Virus record (IMG/VR): IMGVR_UViG_3300047320_000285
Location: 62,001 to 126,000 of that record
Source: a virus
Length of the DNA: 64,000 bases
Reading direction: 5' to 3' (one strand)
Part shown: positions 32,472 through 40,030 of the stretch, piece by piece
How the letters are laid out: every line of letters begins with the position of its first letter
Position numbering within the stretch: the first letter of the stretch is position 1
Notes under the pieces: generated by a model
Told to the model about the DNA's origin: nothing
What the model saw: the letters and a program-made list of their open reading frames with translations, nothing else
Database searches by the model: none
Position numbers and translations under genes: made by a program

Positions 32472-33190
32472 TTGACGTGCGGGAAGGTCCCGTTGGTGAT
32501 GGCTGCCTGCAGTCGGGCAATGACCTCCGTGATCGCGTGATCGGCTTGGCTATTACCACCCGGCCACGCAGCAGGTTGGATCATTTCGACCTGCTGCTCT
32601 TGCAGGAACAGCGTGATTCCCATCGCGCCGTGGACGTAACCTTGACGCGGAGGCCAGTTGAAAAAGACGTCTCCCCCGCACACGGTCTGAACGGCATGCG
32701 CCAACTCTGCGCGATAGGCATCCCAGTATTCTTGGGTGCCACACAACGGCGGCTCGAACGCATACAGGTCACCGATGCGCTCAGATCCCAGATAGATTGG
32801 CGTGAGTAACGTACGTTCAGCACCCAGCGAGTGACCCTCGACGTTGATGATCACGCCGGCCGGAATGGTCTTCAGGACCCAGTTCCAGAAGTCCTGCATG
32901 CCTTGGTTCACACCAGCCGGGACCACGCCACCCTTTGGAGCTTTGGAGGGCGCCAGCCAGACGTCATCAAGGATGTCGATGTTACCGCCTTGGGAGAAGC
33001 GCGTGCCAGCAATGCTCAGATACCAGAGACCTTTGGCGTCTTTGGAGATCACAGCTTGATGGGTGAGATTCTGGTATTGGTCCACCAGTATCATGTCGAG
33101 CGCAGCAAAAGCCGCAGTCGCAGCGATGCGGTCCATCACATACGCAGCATTGGAACGTTGTGCTGCGTTTAAAGTCGCAAGGGGATTCAT
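32468..33190 (-). CDS. class-3-lipase-like alpha/beta hydrolase
   Basis: The ATG at 33190 follows AAAGGAATCC. The 240-residue product has the layout of lipase class 3: AGTRFSQGGNIDILDDV (oxyanion region), GVNQGMQDF, the nucleophile elbow VEGHSLGAERT (Ser121), AFEPPLCGTQ, a likely Asp in GGDVFFNWPP (D174) and His in GYVHG (H187). No signal peptide. It could attack host lipid during lysis or be a virion-associated esterase for surface glycans. A minus-strand island between plus-strand genes. Confidence 0.75.
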   Translation of the reverse strand: MNPLATLNAAQRSNAAYVMDRIAATAAFAALDMILVDQYQNLTHQAVISKDAKGLWYLSIAGTRFSQGGNIDILDDVWLAPSKAPKGGVVPAGVNQGMQDFWNWVLKTIPAGVIINVEGHSLGAERTLLTPIYLGSERIGDLYAFEPPLCGTQEYWDAYRAELAHAVQTVCGGDVFFNWPPRQGYVHGAMGITLFLQEQQVEMIQPAAWPGGNSQADHAITEVIARLQAAITNGTFPHVN

Positions 33191-33235
33191 GAGGATTCCT
33201 TTGTTAGTTAAAACATCATAGCAAGGATAACAATA

Positions 33236-33775
33236 ATGGCAACGAAAGCAGGCCGGGTCGAACTCAAGGACATCAAGGCTGGCAAGACATTCTGGAAAGC
33301 AGTGATCGATCCGGTGACCGGTAAGCGCTCGGCGTCGGCCATCCAGATCATCGATGGCATCCAGCTCGGACGTTTCAAACGCCCAGACCAAACACCCGTC
33401 GCCATGTGGTGGTATGGGCAACGCAGCCTTGACCCGCAAACCGGTCAGACCCTCAAAGCGCGCGTCGTGTGTGATCCGATGTGGAGTCCGCGCAACGAAC
33501 AGGACGAACCGATCTTCGACAAGCTGTTTGTCAATCGGGCGGCGGTGATGCGTTGGATCAAGCGCTACGAAAGCAACCGCATCACCACGCTGTGCGAAGA
33601 CCGTCGGGTGTTCGACTGTGGGGATCGTCCGTTGCGTACAGTCGCACGCACTCAGCCCGATCAACTGGATCTGGAGCAGCTGCCCGATCACCGTTTCCAA
33701 CACGCTGAGATCGCCTTCGCCAAGCACTACGGCGTCCCACGCTCGGCGAAGCTCAACGAAACCCCGCACGGTTAA
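33236..33775 (+). CDS. KAGR-type hypothetical protein, 179 aa
   Basis: AAGGATAAC precedes the ATG. The first 25 residues (MATKAGRVELKDIKAGK.F...VID) match those of the following gene, so the two arose by duplication of an N-terminal module. The remainder contains WYGQRSLDPQTGQ and a basic helix. No family recognised. Confidence 0.7.
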   Translation: MATKAGRVELKDIKAGKTFWKAVIDPVTGKRSASAIQIIDGIQLGRFKRPDQTPVAMWWYGQRSLDPQTGQTLKARVVCDPMWSPRNEQDEPIFDKLFVNRAAVMRWIKRYESNRITTLCEDRRVFDCGDRPLRTVARTQPDQLDLEQLPDHRFQHAEIAFAKHYGVPRSAKLNETPHG

Positions 33776-33784
33776 GGAGTTACG

Positions 33785-34636
33785 ATGCCAACCAAAGCAG
33801 GCCGTCTTCGCATTGAAGACATTCGGGTCGGCCGAGTGATCTACGACGTCGGCATTGACTGGTCGACCTTCTCGGCGTTTGCTCGTCCGCTGAAGATCGT
33901 CGCATGGGCCCCGCACAGCTACAACGCGGGTCGGGACATCATGTTCACCACGCTCGAACCGGAAGGTAACTACCACGGTTTCCATTCGCGTCGCAACATT
34001 ACGCAGTGTGGATTCTACGGTACGTTCGATCAGGGTCGACCCGATTCGGAAATCATCGAACGCGAATCCACACCGATCAACTTCTTCGTCAACAAGCGGG
34101 CCGCAGAACGCTATATGGACCGTATGCTGGCTGACGGGACGTGGCCGTGGGAAAGACCTGCCGCGTTCGAAGCGTACGGTTACAAGCCCGTTAAACCGCG
34201 CCCGACGCCGGAGAATATCGGACCGGCCGCGCAGCGGGAAGTCGAAGCGATCTGGGGTCGGATCAATACCGAGCTGGCTGGCTCGCCGCTGACCGGGTTT
34301 TCGAATAAGGAACTCGTCTCGGTGATCGATCGCTACATCACCAAGCTGCTCAAGACCGATGCCAAGGGTCCGGTGATCACCATCGAGAGCTGGAAGCAGG
34401 AACCGGATGGTTCAGTCTCGTTCACGGTGACAGGTCCGCCTGAAGTGGTCGCAAGTATGCGAGCAGCTCAGCAACAGGCGGCCAGCATTGGCGTGGCCAA
34501 GGACCTCGAAGGTGACACGATACGTGAATCGTTCTCGGCACTCGACTCGCTCAGACGCCAGTTAATCGGCACACGTCACGAGTACGGCATAGAGCCCTCG
34601 CCCGAAGGCGAGGGCTCGGTCAAAGCTGGCGAGTAA
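33785..34636 (+). CDS. KAGR-type hypothetical protein, 283 aa
   Basis: Shares the M.TKAGR....DI..G module with its upstream neighbour and keeps a related strand-rich first domain. It adds a helical region (residues 140-200) and a C-terminal domain (VITIESWKQEPDGSVSFTVTG). Its last codons contain the terminator hairpin of the converging minus-strand gene. AAGGAG precedes the ATG. No family recognised. Confidence 0.7.
   Translation: MPTKAGRLRIEDIRVGRVIYDVGIDWSTFSAFARPLKIVAWAPHSYNAGRDIMFTTLEPEGNYHGFHSRRNITQCGFYGTFDQGRPDSEIIERESTPINFFVNKRAAERYMDRMLADGTWPWERPAAFEAYGYKPVKPRPTPENIGPAAQREVEAIWGRINTELAGSPLTGFSNKELVSVIDRYITKLLKTDAKGPVITIESWKQEPDGSVSFTVTGPPEVVASMRAAQQQAASIGVAKDLEGDTIRESFSALDSLRRQLIGTRHEYGIEPSPEGEGSVKAGE
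34592..34617 (-). terminator. terminator embedded in a plus-strand coding end
   Basis: GAGCCCTCGCC-TTCG-GGCGAGGGCTC on the minus strand, followed by TATGCC at 34586-34591. The same bases code for EPSPEGEGS in the converging gene. Confidence 0.8.
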
Positions 34637-35321
34637 GGTTGGCGTAGGCGCCGTTCACGATATTGAAGCTGATCTGAATGGCGCCGTCCAGACAGCCTTG
34701 GTCCGTGCCGCCGGTACCGATACCCGTGGAGAGCGTCCCACGGTTGGCTTCGAAGGTCGCAGCCGAACCCTTCTGGCCCAGCAACATGTAGGCGCTTCGG
34801 TACGCGAAGTTGGCGTTCTGAAATACACCTGCGGTCGCACCAATGGACAGAATGGCGTTCACTGCAGCAGACAGGATCGGTGCCTTCATGATGCCAGCCT
34901 GCGGTTCATCGAAGGTGGTGAGCAGGAACAACTGACCCGTCGCCATCCCCGCGATGTCGGCGGCGAGTTGCGCGGAGCCGAACGCTGTGGAGGTGGGCGC
35001 ACCACCTGAAGATTCTCCAAACAAGTCATAGCCACGTGAGAAGGTCACGTTGCCGTACTTGTCAAAGAAGTTCAGGTTGTAGGAACGAAACGCAGTGAAG
35101 GTCTGCGTAGCGTTCTTCCACAAACCCTGCTTGGATCCGGTCACCTGATTCTGCAGCAGACCGAGCGAATACGCGACGAAGTCATTGTCGCCATGATACT
35201 GGGTCCACACACCCCCGACGTTACGCATCAGTCGGCGGACTTTGGTCCACGTGCCATTCACGTTCACCCAGACGTGCTTGACAATGGTCCATGTCCCGTT
35301 GACATTCTTGTAGGCCGGCAT
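34620..35321 (-). CDS. virion fibre-like protein with ILEI-like domain
   Basis: N-terminal residues 1-42 hold three repeats of a (V)NGTWT.V type (NVNGTWTIVKHVW, NVNGTWTKVRRL, NVGGVWTQY), common at tail-fibre N-termini. Residues about 90-200 resemble the ILEI/FAM3 domain found in some phage tail proteins: a RGYDLFGES-like start, then FGSAQLAADIAGMATGQLFLLTTFDEP, an AILSIGA segment, then FAYRSAYMLLGQKGS. The domain is thought to bind carbohydrate. It follows the MSLQ-type fibre gene after a 2-base gap, so the two form a pair. Family call by pattern only. Confidence 0.6.
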   Translation of the reverse strand: MPAYKNVNGTWTIVKHVWVNVNGTWTKVRRLMRNVGGVWTQYHGDNDFVAYSLGLLQNQVTGSKQGLWKNATQTFTAFRSYNLNFFDKYGNVTFSRGYDLFGESSGGAPTSTAFGSAQLAADIAGMATGQLFLLTTFDEPQAGIMKAPILSAAVNAILSIGATAGVFQNANFAYRSAYMLLGQKGSAATFEANRGTLSTGIGTGGTDQGCLDGAIQISFNIVNGAYANLTRQL

Positions 35322-35323
35322 GG

Positions 35324-35824
35324 TTACACCTGATACCAGACGTCGCCGTTCTTACCACCCGACGGATTGGCTGAGGATACCGTCGTGGTGGGTCCGATCT
35401 GGCCAGTGCCAGCGATGGCGTTGTAAGAGGCGCCGTCGTGCTCCAGTACGAGGGTGGCGTTCGGTGGCAACACAACCGAAGTCGCGGCACCAGTAGCGTA
35501 GGCGGTGTTCAGACTCGCCGCCGTCAAGGTCCAGTTGTGCGTCGACGAGTTGAAAAACTTAAGCATCTTACCGATATTGGACGGCGACGCCGCCGGCAAC
35601 GCGCTCGAAATGTCAGCAGCCAATCCTCCGGCGGTCTGGTAGGTGTAACCAAACACGTCGGTGGTGCTGTTGGCGGGGTTCTTAAGCGCACCCGACGCAG
35701 ATACCACGACGAGTCCACGATCGTTGCCAGCCATAGCTTCGAGGCCGGCGTTCTTGCTGACGAGCGTGGTACCCACACCTTCGACTGCGACGTTAAGCGC
35801 ATCGAGTTGATTTTGAAGTGACAT
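35324..35824 (-). CDS. virion appendage protein with shared N-terminus
   Basis: Start at 35824 gives MSLQNQLDALNVAVEGVGT, nearly identical to the N-terminus of the appendage protein at 13054; an upstream ATG at 35860 is less likely. The 166-residue body is Ala/Ser/Thr/Gly-rich and strand-like (SVVLPPNATLVLEHDGASYNAI). The C-terminal NPSGGKNGDVWYQV is typical of phage fibre ends. It heads the two-gene minus operon with the ILEI-like protein. Confidence 0.7.
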   Translation of the reverse strand: MSLQNQLDALNVAVEGVGTTLVSKNAGLEAMAGNDRGLVVVSASGALKNPANSTTDVFGYTYQTAGGLAADISSALPAASPSNIGKMLKFFNSSTHNWTLTAASLNTAYATGAATSVVLPPNATLVLEHDGASYNAIAGTGQIGPTTTVSSANPSGGKNGDVWYQV

Positions 35825-35892
35825 GAATAACCCCGAAACTTGGATGAACGAATCATACAATGCGGGCTTTATACAACAAGGAGAAAGTGGTA

Positions 35893-36717
35893 ATGCAGAA
35901 GCTTAACACACTGACCCAGACTGATCTGACGCTCGACGGTATTCTCAGCATCATTCGCGATACGGCCGCGATTGCTTTGCCCGAAGTGATCGACGCCATC
36001 ACGATGTTTATTCTGAAGGCGCATGACCCGGTACGCCCCGAAGTCGAGGATCTGCCGTCCACGCCGTGGATTGTACTGAAGGAACTCATCCATCCGAACA
36101 AGTACGTCGACATCGGGGACCAGCGTTTCTACCGTGGTTTCGCTATTCTCGCTGGCCGTGGCAAACATCTGTACGCCATGACCCGTGAAGAAGAAGATGA
36201 CTTCCTCGCCCGTGACGGGGTGGCGTGTTTCTTGCCGATCATTAACAACAAGATCTACGCGCTGGTACATGGGGTGCCGCTAGTCAAGTCGATACCGAAG
36301 GCTACCTTCGCGCGGCCCGATGCCCCGCATGACGCGATCCGCATTACGATTGAAGGGCCGGAGTATCACTGGTCCGACAAGAACCTCGCCAGCTTGCTGA
36401 TTTTCCAGTCGTTGGTCGGCGCAGGTTATCGCGATGTCACGCATCGGTCGTCGGACTTCCCCTCGGAAGCCTACCACGCTGGTTTCCGGGATCCGCTGGG
36501 GCTGGTCCAACAGCTGGAACAAAGCGACCGAGCGGCACGTCTCGCAGGTTCACTCCAGCATGCGCTGCGTAGCCGCAAGGTGATCATCGACCAGTTGCCC
36601 AACGTAGATGAGAATGGCGAAGCCAAGACCACACTCACCTACAAGGACGGCAAGCAAGTCGGCATCGGTGGTGGGGCGTTCTGGGATCGCCAACCGAAAG
36701 AAACCATGGCGGGCTGA
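35893..36717 (+). CDS. hypothetical protein, 274 aa
   Basis: Start at 35893 is behind AAGGAG; an ATG at 35860 in frame is too far upstream. Helical N-terminus, a central alpha/beta region with ALVHGVPLVKSIPKATF, and a C-terminal region containing GLVQQLEQSDRAARLAGSLQ. No family recognised. Divergent from the fibre operon. Confidence 0.7.
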   Translation: MQKLNTLTQTDLTLDGILSIIRDTAAIALPEVIDAITMFILKAHDPVRPEVEDLPSTPWIVLKELIHPNKYVDIGDQRFYRGFAILAGRGKHLYAMTREEEDDFLARDGVACFLPIINNKIYALVHGVPLVKSIPKATFARPDAPHDAIRITIEGPEYHWSDKNLASLLIFQSLVGAGYRDVTHRSSDFPSEAYHAGFRDPLGLVQQLEQSDRAARLAGSLQHALRSRKVIIDQLPNVDENGEAKTTLTYKDGKQVGIGGGAFWDRQPKETMAG

Positions 36718-36721
36718 CAGC

Positions 36722-37123
36722 ATGACTGATGAAAATCGCCGATACGTCAACGGAGAACTGGTCGAGCTGATTATCAAACTCAGCTGCTGGTCGCCTAAGG
36801 CCAAGGTGTTCTATTCGATCAATCAGTGGTTGACCAAAGCCGTGGGGGTTATTTCCAACGTCTTGGGCAGCGAGGACTATCCGTCGTGGGCACAGGTGAC
36901 CTTGATTCGGCCTGAAGACGGCATGGCGGTCCAGATCAACGGGCAGCTATTCGCAGCCGGTATCAAGCTCTCAGCAGGACGCGGGCCATACACGGGGGAT
37001 CTACCGGCCGAGTACCATGACCAGCTGCCGACCACGGAGCAGTGTTGCTTTATTCCGTTTGTCGAAGACACCCTCGGGGTCCTCGTCGAGGGTACCCCAG
37101 CGATGGAGAAGCTGACGGTTTAA
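36722..37123 (+). CDS. hypothetical protein, 133 aa
   Basis: Starts 4 bases after the preceding stop; only a weak ribosome site. Strand-rich with a central GMAVQINGQLFAAGIKL segment and an acidic end. No family recognised; probably cotranscribed with its upstream neighbour. Confidence 0.65.
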   Translation: MTDENRRYVNGELVELIIKLSCWSPKAKVFYSINQWLTKAVGVISNVLGSEDYPSWAQVTLIRPEDGMAVQINGQLFAAGIKLSAGRGPYTGDLPAEYHDQLPTTEQCCFIPFVEDTLGVLVEGTPAMEKLTV

Positions 37124-37125
37124 TC

Positions 37126-37144
37126 TTGTGTGATTAACACAGGA
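37126..37144 (+). promoter_or_regulatory. hairpin next to ribosome site (CTTGTG/CACAGG)
   Basis: CTTGTG-TGATTAA-CACAGG can pair directly ahead of GGAGAG of the next gene. Nearly the same arrangement occurs at 52102. Confidence 0.35.
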
Positions 37145-37152
37145 GAGCAGCA

Positions 37153-37578
37153 ATGCCATCAGGCAACGGGATGTGGCAGTTTGTGGCAACGGATGGGACG
37201 CTCTATCCGACCACGCAGGATGACAAGTACGACATCCTGTTGCAGTATTCAGTAGACCCCACGTCCATGGAGGATTACTTCTGGAGTGGCTGGGATAAGT
37301 ATATGGACAGCGCGGTGGCCTTCTTTAAGGTGGCTGATCGGTCCCAGTTGCTGCTCTATTACTACAGCGATGTGGCGGGCACGATCCGTCTCATTGCAAC
37401 GCCGGTGGCACTGGACATCAACAACCAGTGGCAACCATGGCGGTATGAATGGGCGCTCTACTGTGAGCTGGACACGGGCCTCATTACCAGCGCGTCGCTG
37501 ATCATGAAGACCAAGCATCGGTTTCAAAGCGTTGCACCGATCTCACGGCTTCCGAGACAGCCGTGGGTGGATACCTAA
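37153..37578 (+). CDS. hypothetical protein, 141 aa
   Basis: Behind GGAGAG and a short hairpin. Aromatic-rich (MEDYFWSGWDKYMDSAVAFF) with a basic tail. No family recognised. Followed by a TTCG terminator. Confidence 0.7.
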   Translation: MPSGNGMWQFVATDGTLYPTTQDDKYDILLQYSVDPTSMEDYFWSGWDKYMDSAVAFFKVADRSQLLLYYYSDVAGTIRLIATPVALDINNQWQPWRYEWALYCELDTGLITSASLIMKTKHRFQSVAPISRLPRQPWVDT

Positions 37579-37587
37579 GCCCGTACG

Positions 37588-37605
37588 CCCCACCTTCGGG
37601 TGGGG
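37588..37605 (+). terminator. TTCG hairpin terminator followed by TATGCC
   Basis: CCCCACC-TTCG-GGTGGGG; TATGCC at 37609-37614. Confidence 0.85.
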
Positions 37606-37898
37606 TCGTATGCCCTCTGTAAGAAAATGCAAGGAGCATAAGAAAAGCAATATTTACAGGGTCGATGTAAGGTATGGAGAGTCGTGAGACTGACCCAAAA
37701 GAAAAAGATGGGAACAAAGTTAGGGAAGGGTACCGGGAATCCAATTAGACCAAATTGATAACTATAGTACATATACAACCCACCGTGGGTTGCGGGGTCA
37801 TTGTAGGGCACGACGGAGGTGAGGAGGAACAAAACGCCAACGTTTTGCCGTTTCTCGAAACTGAAAAAGAAGAAAATTTATCAAATAAGGATTCTATC
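37606..37898 (+). other. atypical purine-rich leader region without a clear gene
   Basis: About 290 bases with unusually high A+G (AAAGAAAAAGATGGG, GGAGGTGAGGAGG). It includes a palindromic CAACCCAC-C-GTGGGTTG at about 37777 and an AAAACG-CCAA-CGTTTT hairpin. A TTG-start frame runs through from 37755 into the next gene, but the ATG at 37899 with TAAGGA is better. It may be an untranslated leader; otherwise nothing recognised. Confidence 0.4.
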
Positions 37899-38321
37899 AT
37901 GAACGTAGTTAGCCATGAAGAACGATTGGCCACAGCCTTTTCGGCTGTTTATGAAGACCTGATCGTACGCAAAACGCTGCCCGGGACACTGGTGTTTCAA
38001 GTGTTTCCAATTGCTTGGAATATCACGACCCAAGGGTGCGGCTTCAGCGTCAACATTGGGGAAGGTCGCGACGACGGGGAACGAGTCCTGTTTCTACAGG
38101 CCCGTAAGCCTCAGTCGCCAGGTGTGGCTGCTGCGCAAAAGCACTACTTCCGTTATGGAGAGACGGTGAAACTCTCCTACCTGATCAGCTACTACCTTCT
38201 CGCAGCACGTGGGTTGATCAGTATCCCGGACTTGAATGCCAAGTATCCGGACATCACCGTTGACGATCGTATCAGCCTGAAGGAGGCGATGCTCTCATTG
38301 GACAACTATCTTTCTGCATAA
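37899..38321 (+). CDS. hypothetical protein, 140 aa
   Basis: Start at 37899 preceded by AATAAGGA. Alpha/beta with FQVFPIAWNITTQGCGFSV and a helical second half. An N-terminal extension of 48 residues through a TTG at 37755 is open but lacks a ribosome site. No family recognised. Confidence 0.65.
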   Translation: MNVVSHEERLATAFSAVYEDLIVRKTLPGTLVFQVFPIAWNITTQGCGFSVNIGEGRDDGERVLFLQARKPQSPGVAAAQKHYFRYGETVKLSYLISYYLLAARGLISIPDLNAKYPDITVDDRISLKEAMLSLDNYLSA

Positions 38322-38329
38322 CTACGCTC

Positions 38330-38674
38330 ATGGGGATTCTTGAGGTCTTTACGGGGCCTCAAGAGCCCCAGCGTGCCGTTGAGCTTGTCCGGCGTCAAGC
38401 CGGACATGTGTCCGTCTTCAAACACTTTATGGCGTTGCTGGGTCAAGGAATGCATGAACTTCGGTCGCAGGTCAGAGGAGAACTGCAGATCGAGGGGCTG
38501 TTTTATCTTACACCGCGACGCGATGTTGTAGAGCTGAGACTGCGGGTATTTCACTGTACCCCGAAAGGGCGCATCACGCATGCGTGCACCCTCACGTTTG
38601 AGCTTCGCTGTAATGAGTTGGGTCTGATTGAAGAGATCCTTTCATCCACCGCATTGCCCCCAGAGGAAGGGTAA
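38330..38674 (+). CDS. hypothetical protein, 114 aa (weak start)
   Basis: No ribosome site is visible before the ATG, and a terminator-like stem (CTTGAGG/CCTCAAG) lies in the first codons, so the start may be wrong. The rest is coding-like: basic helices (ELVRRQAGHVSVFKHFM) and a strand-rich end. No family recognised. Confidence 0.5.
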   Translation: MGILEVFTGPQEPQRAVELVRRQAGHVSVFKHFMALLGQGMHELRSQVRGELQIEGLFYLTPRRDVVELRLRVFHCTPKGRITHACTLTFELRCNELGLIEEILSSTALPPEEG

Positions 38675-38676
38675 TC

Positions 38677-39030
38677 ATGACGTTTCAAACTACGGATAAT
38701 AAGAAATTGAAAATCATTCGCATCGCAGTGATTCTTGGGGTCATTGTGGCTGCGTCATTACTGGTCGCGTCGCGATCGCATGCGAGGTTGTGTTCTCACG
38801 CACGCTTGGACCGATTTCTGGCGCACGTCCAAGAACGTGGGGGCTCTCTTGTGCGCTGTAAGGAAGGTGAGTGCGAGGACGTGCGGACCGGGGCTTACTT
38901 CGGTCGTAAGCCCGACGGCCTTTATCTTGTCTATCCAGACGGCACCATGGATGCTGAAGAGCTGCAAGAGCAGCGCGCATACCTTCAGCAGTTGATGCGA
39001 GATGAAGAGCGTGGGTGTGGGGTCAACTGA
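38677..39030 (+). CDS. single-pass membrane or exported protein, 117 aa
   Basis: A hydrophobic helix (IAVILGVIVAASLLVA, residues 16-31) after a basic start looks like a signal anchor or signal peptide. The body contains three Cys and a repeated G..L..pDG pattern (RKPDGLYLVYPDGTMD). Possibly periplasmic. GGAAGGG precedes the ATG. No family recognised. Confidence 0.65.
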   Translation: MTFQTTDNKKLKIIRIAVILGVIVAASLLVASRSHARLCSHARLDRFLAHVQERGGSLVRCKEGECEDVRTGAYFGRKPDGLYLVYPDGTMDAEELQEQRAYLQQLMRDEERGCGVN

Positions 39031-39044
39031 CGCTAAGCGCACGC

Positions 39045-39062
39045 GGGGGCCTTCGGGTCCCC
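39045..39062 (+). terminator. TTCG hairpin terminator
   Basis: GGGGGCC-TTCG-GGTCCCC; followed by GGTTATTT. Confidence 0.8.
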
Positions 39063-39097
39063 GGTTATTTCTCACCCTTTCTTTTTTGGCCCTGATA

Positions 39098-39406
39098 ATG
39101 GAACGACGCCTGTCTGTAGCGGAAGGCCAGCACACGCTCGAGGTTCTGAAGCAGCTACTGATCAATGGCATGTTGGAGCATCGCATCACCAACCGGCTCA
39201 AAGTGCTCAGTATGTCGATTCAGTTGCGCACCCATAAACCGGTCGCCCTCGAACTCAAACTGCTGCGCAATGATCTGGAACCCCCCACCTACTATCTGGA
39301 AGTATTCAGTTATTTTCAGGATGGCAGTGGCCCGGCGCACATGGATCCCGACGTGATTGAGATGACCACGAATCCCGTAGGTTTTATTACCCATGTCAAT
39401 TGCTAA
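39098..39406 (+). CDS. hypothetical protein, 102 aa
   Basis: ATG at 39098 has no strong ribosome site. Helical N-terminus (EVLKQLLINGMLEHRITNRL) and strand-rich C-terminus (TYYLEVFSYFQDGSG), a layout loosely like the 114-aa protein at 38330. No family recognised. Confidence 0.6.
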   Translation: MERRLSVAEGQHTLEVLKQLLINGMLEHRITNRLKVLSMSIQLRTHKPVALELKLLRNDLEPPTYYLEVFSYFQDGSGPAHMDPDVIEMTTNPVGFITHVNC

Positions 39407-39410
39407 GCCC

Positions 39411-39428
39411 GCCACCCTCAGGGGTGGC
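39411..39428 (+). terminator. hairpin terminator followed by TATGCC
   Basis: GCCACCC-TCAG-GGGTGGC; TATGCC at 39431-39436. Confidence 0.85.
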
Positions 39429-39486
39429 TTTATGCCCCATGATGTGGTGTAACTACACAGCGGCGTGAGAAGCGCTCGAGATCACT

Positions 39487-39807
39487 ATGATGAGTATCTT
39501 AAAATTTCTGACGCGACTCAATCCGTTGGGTCCGGGCTTCCAGAAAGTCATGAGCGACTGCTTTACGTCGTGGAATGGTGACTGGGATCCGAGCCGTCTG
39601 TTCGGCTATCTGTTTGCGATCGTTGTCTCTATCCAGTTCGTCGCGCAATCCGCCTACGACCTGATCAAGAACGGTCACTGGGATCCGATGAACTACTCGC
39701 TGGCAGCAGCGGGGATTGGCGGTATGTACGCGGCAGTCGCGGCGGGCGTACGTATCAAATCGCAAACCGAAAATCCGGCGGGTACACCGCCTTCAGACCG
39801 GGGTTGA
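39487..39807 (+). CDS. holin-like membrane protein, 106 aa
   Basis: Two membrane helices, LFGYLFAIVVSIQFVAQSAY (about 39-58) and YSLAAAGIGGMYAAVAAGV (about 70-88), separated by a short polar turn. The N-terminus is soluble with a WDPSRLFGYL motif and the C-terminus is charged, as in small two-helix holins. Holins form inner-membrane holes that time lysis. A tiny hydrophobic ORF follows 2 bases later, possibly a partner. No endolysin gene lies next to it, so the call is tentative. Confidence 0.5.
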   Translation: MMSILKFLTRLNPLGPGFQKVMSDCFTSWNGDWDPSRLFGYLFAIVVSIQFVAQSAYDLIKNGHWDPMNYSLAAAGIGGMYAAVAAGVRIKSQTENPAGTPPSDRG

Positions 39808-39809
39808 CC

Positions 39810-39929
39810 ATGTATCTGTGCCTTCCGTTTAACTTTTTGTCGATGTTCTGGTGCGGTATTATGATGGCCGGCATGCGTCAGACGTTCTCGACCGAGCCAC
39901 CCAAGACCAAAAAGAAACAAGCCGACTAA
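39810..39929 (+). CDS. 39-aa hydrophobic microprotein
   Basis: ATG 2 bases after the holin-like stop. One hydrophobic helix (LCLPFNFLSMFWCGIMMAGM) followed by a Pro/Lys tail (TEPPKTKKKQAD), the usual pattern for a single-pass inner-membrane peptide with a cytoplasmic tail. Ends just before a terminator. It may act with the holin-like protein; no family recognised. Confidence 0.55.
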   Translation: MYLCLPFNFLSMFWCGIMMAGMRQTFSTEPPKTKKKQAD

Positions 39930-39940
39930 CCGGCTACGGG

Positions 39941-39960
39941 GCCTCGTCTGCGGACGGGGC
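39941..39960 (+). terminator. hairpin terminator followed by TATGCC
   Basis: GCCTCGTC-TGCG-GACGGGGC; TATGCC at 39964-39969. Confidence 0.85.
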
Positions 39961-40030
39961 TACTATGCCCCTAGATTTTTTACAGTGCGAGACCATCTGA
40001 TGCAAACAGAACGCTAATAAGGAGAGCATC

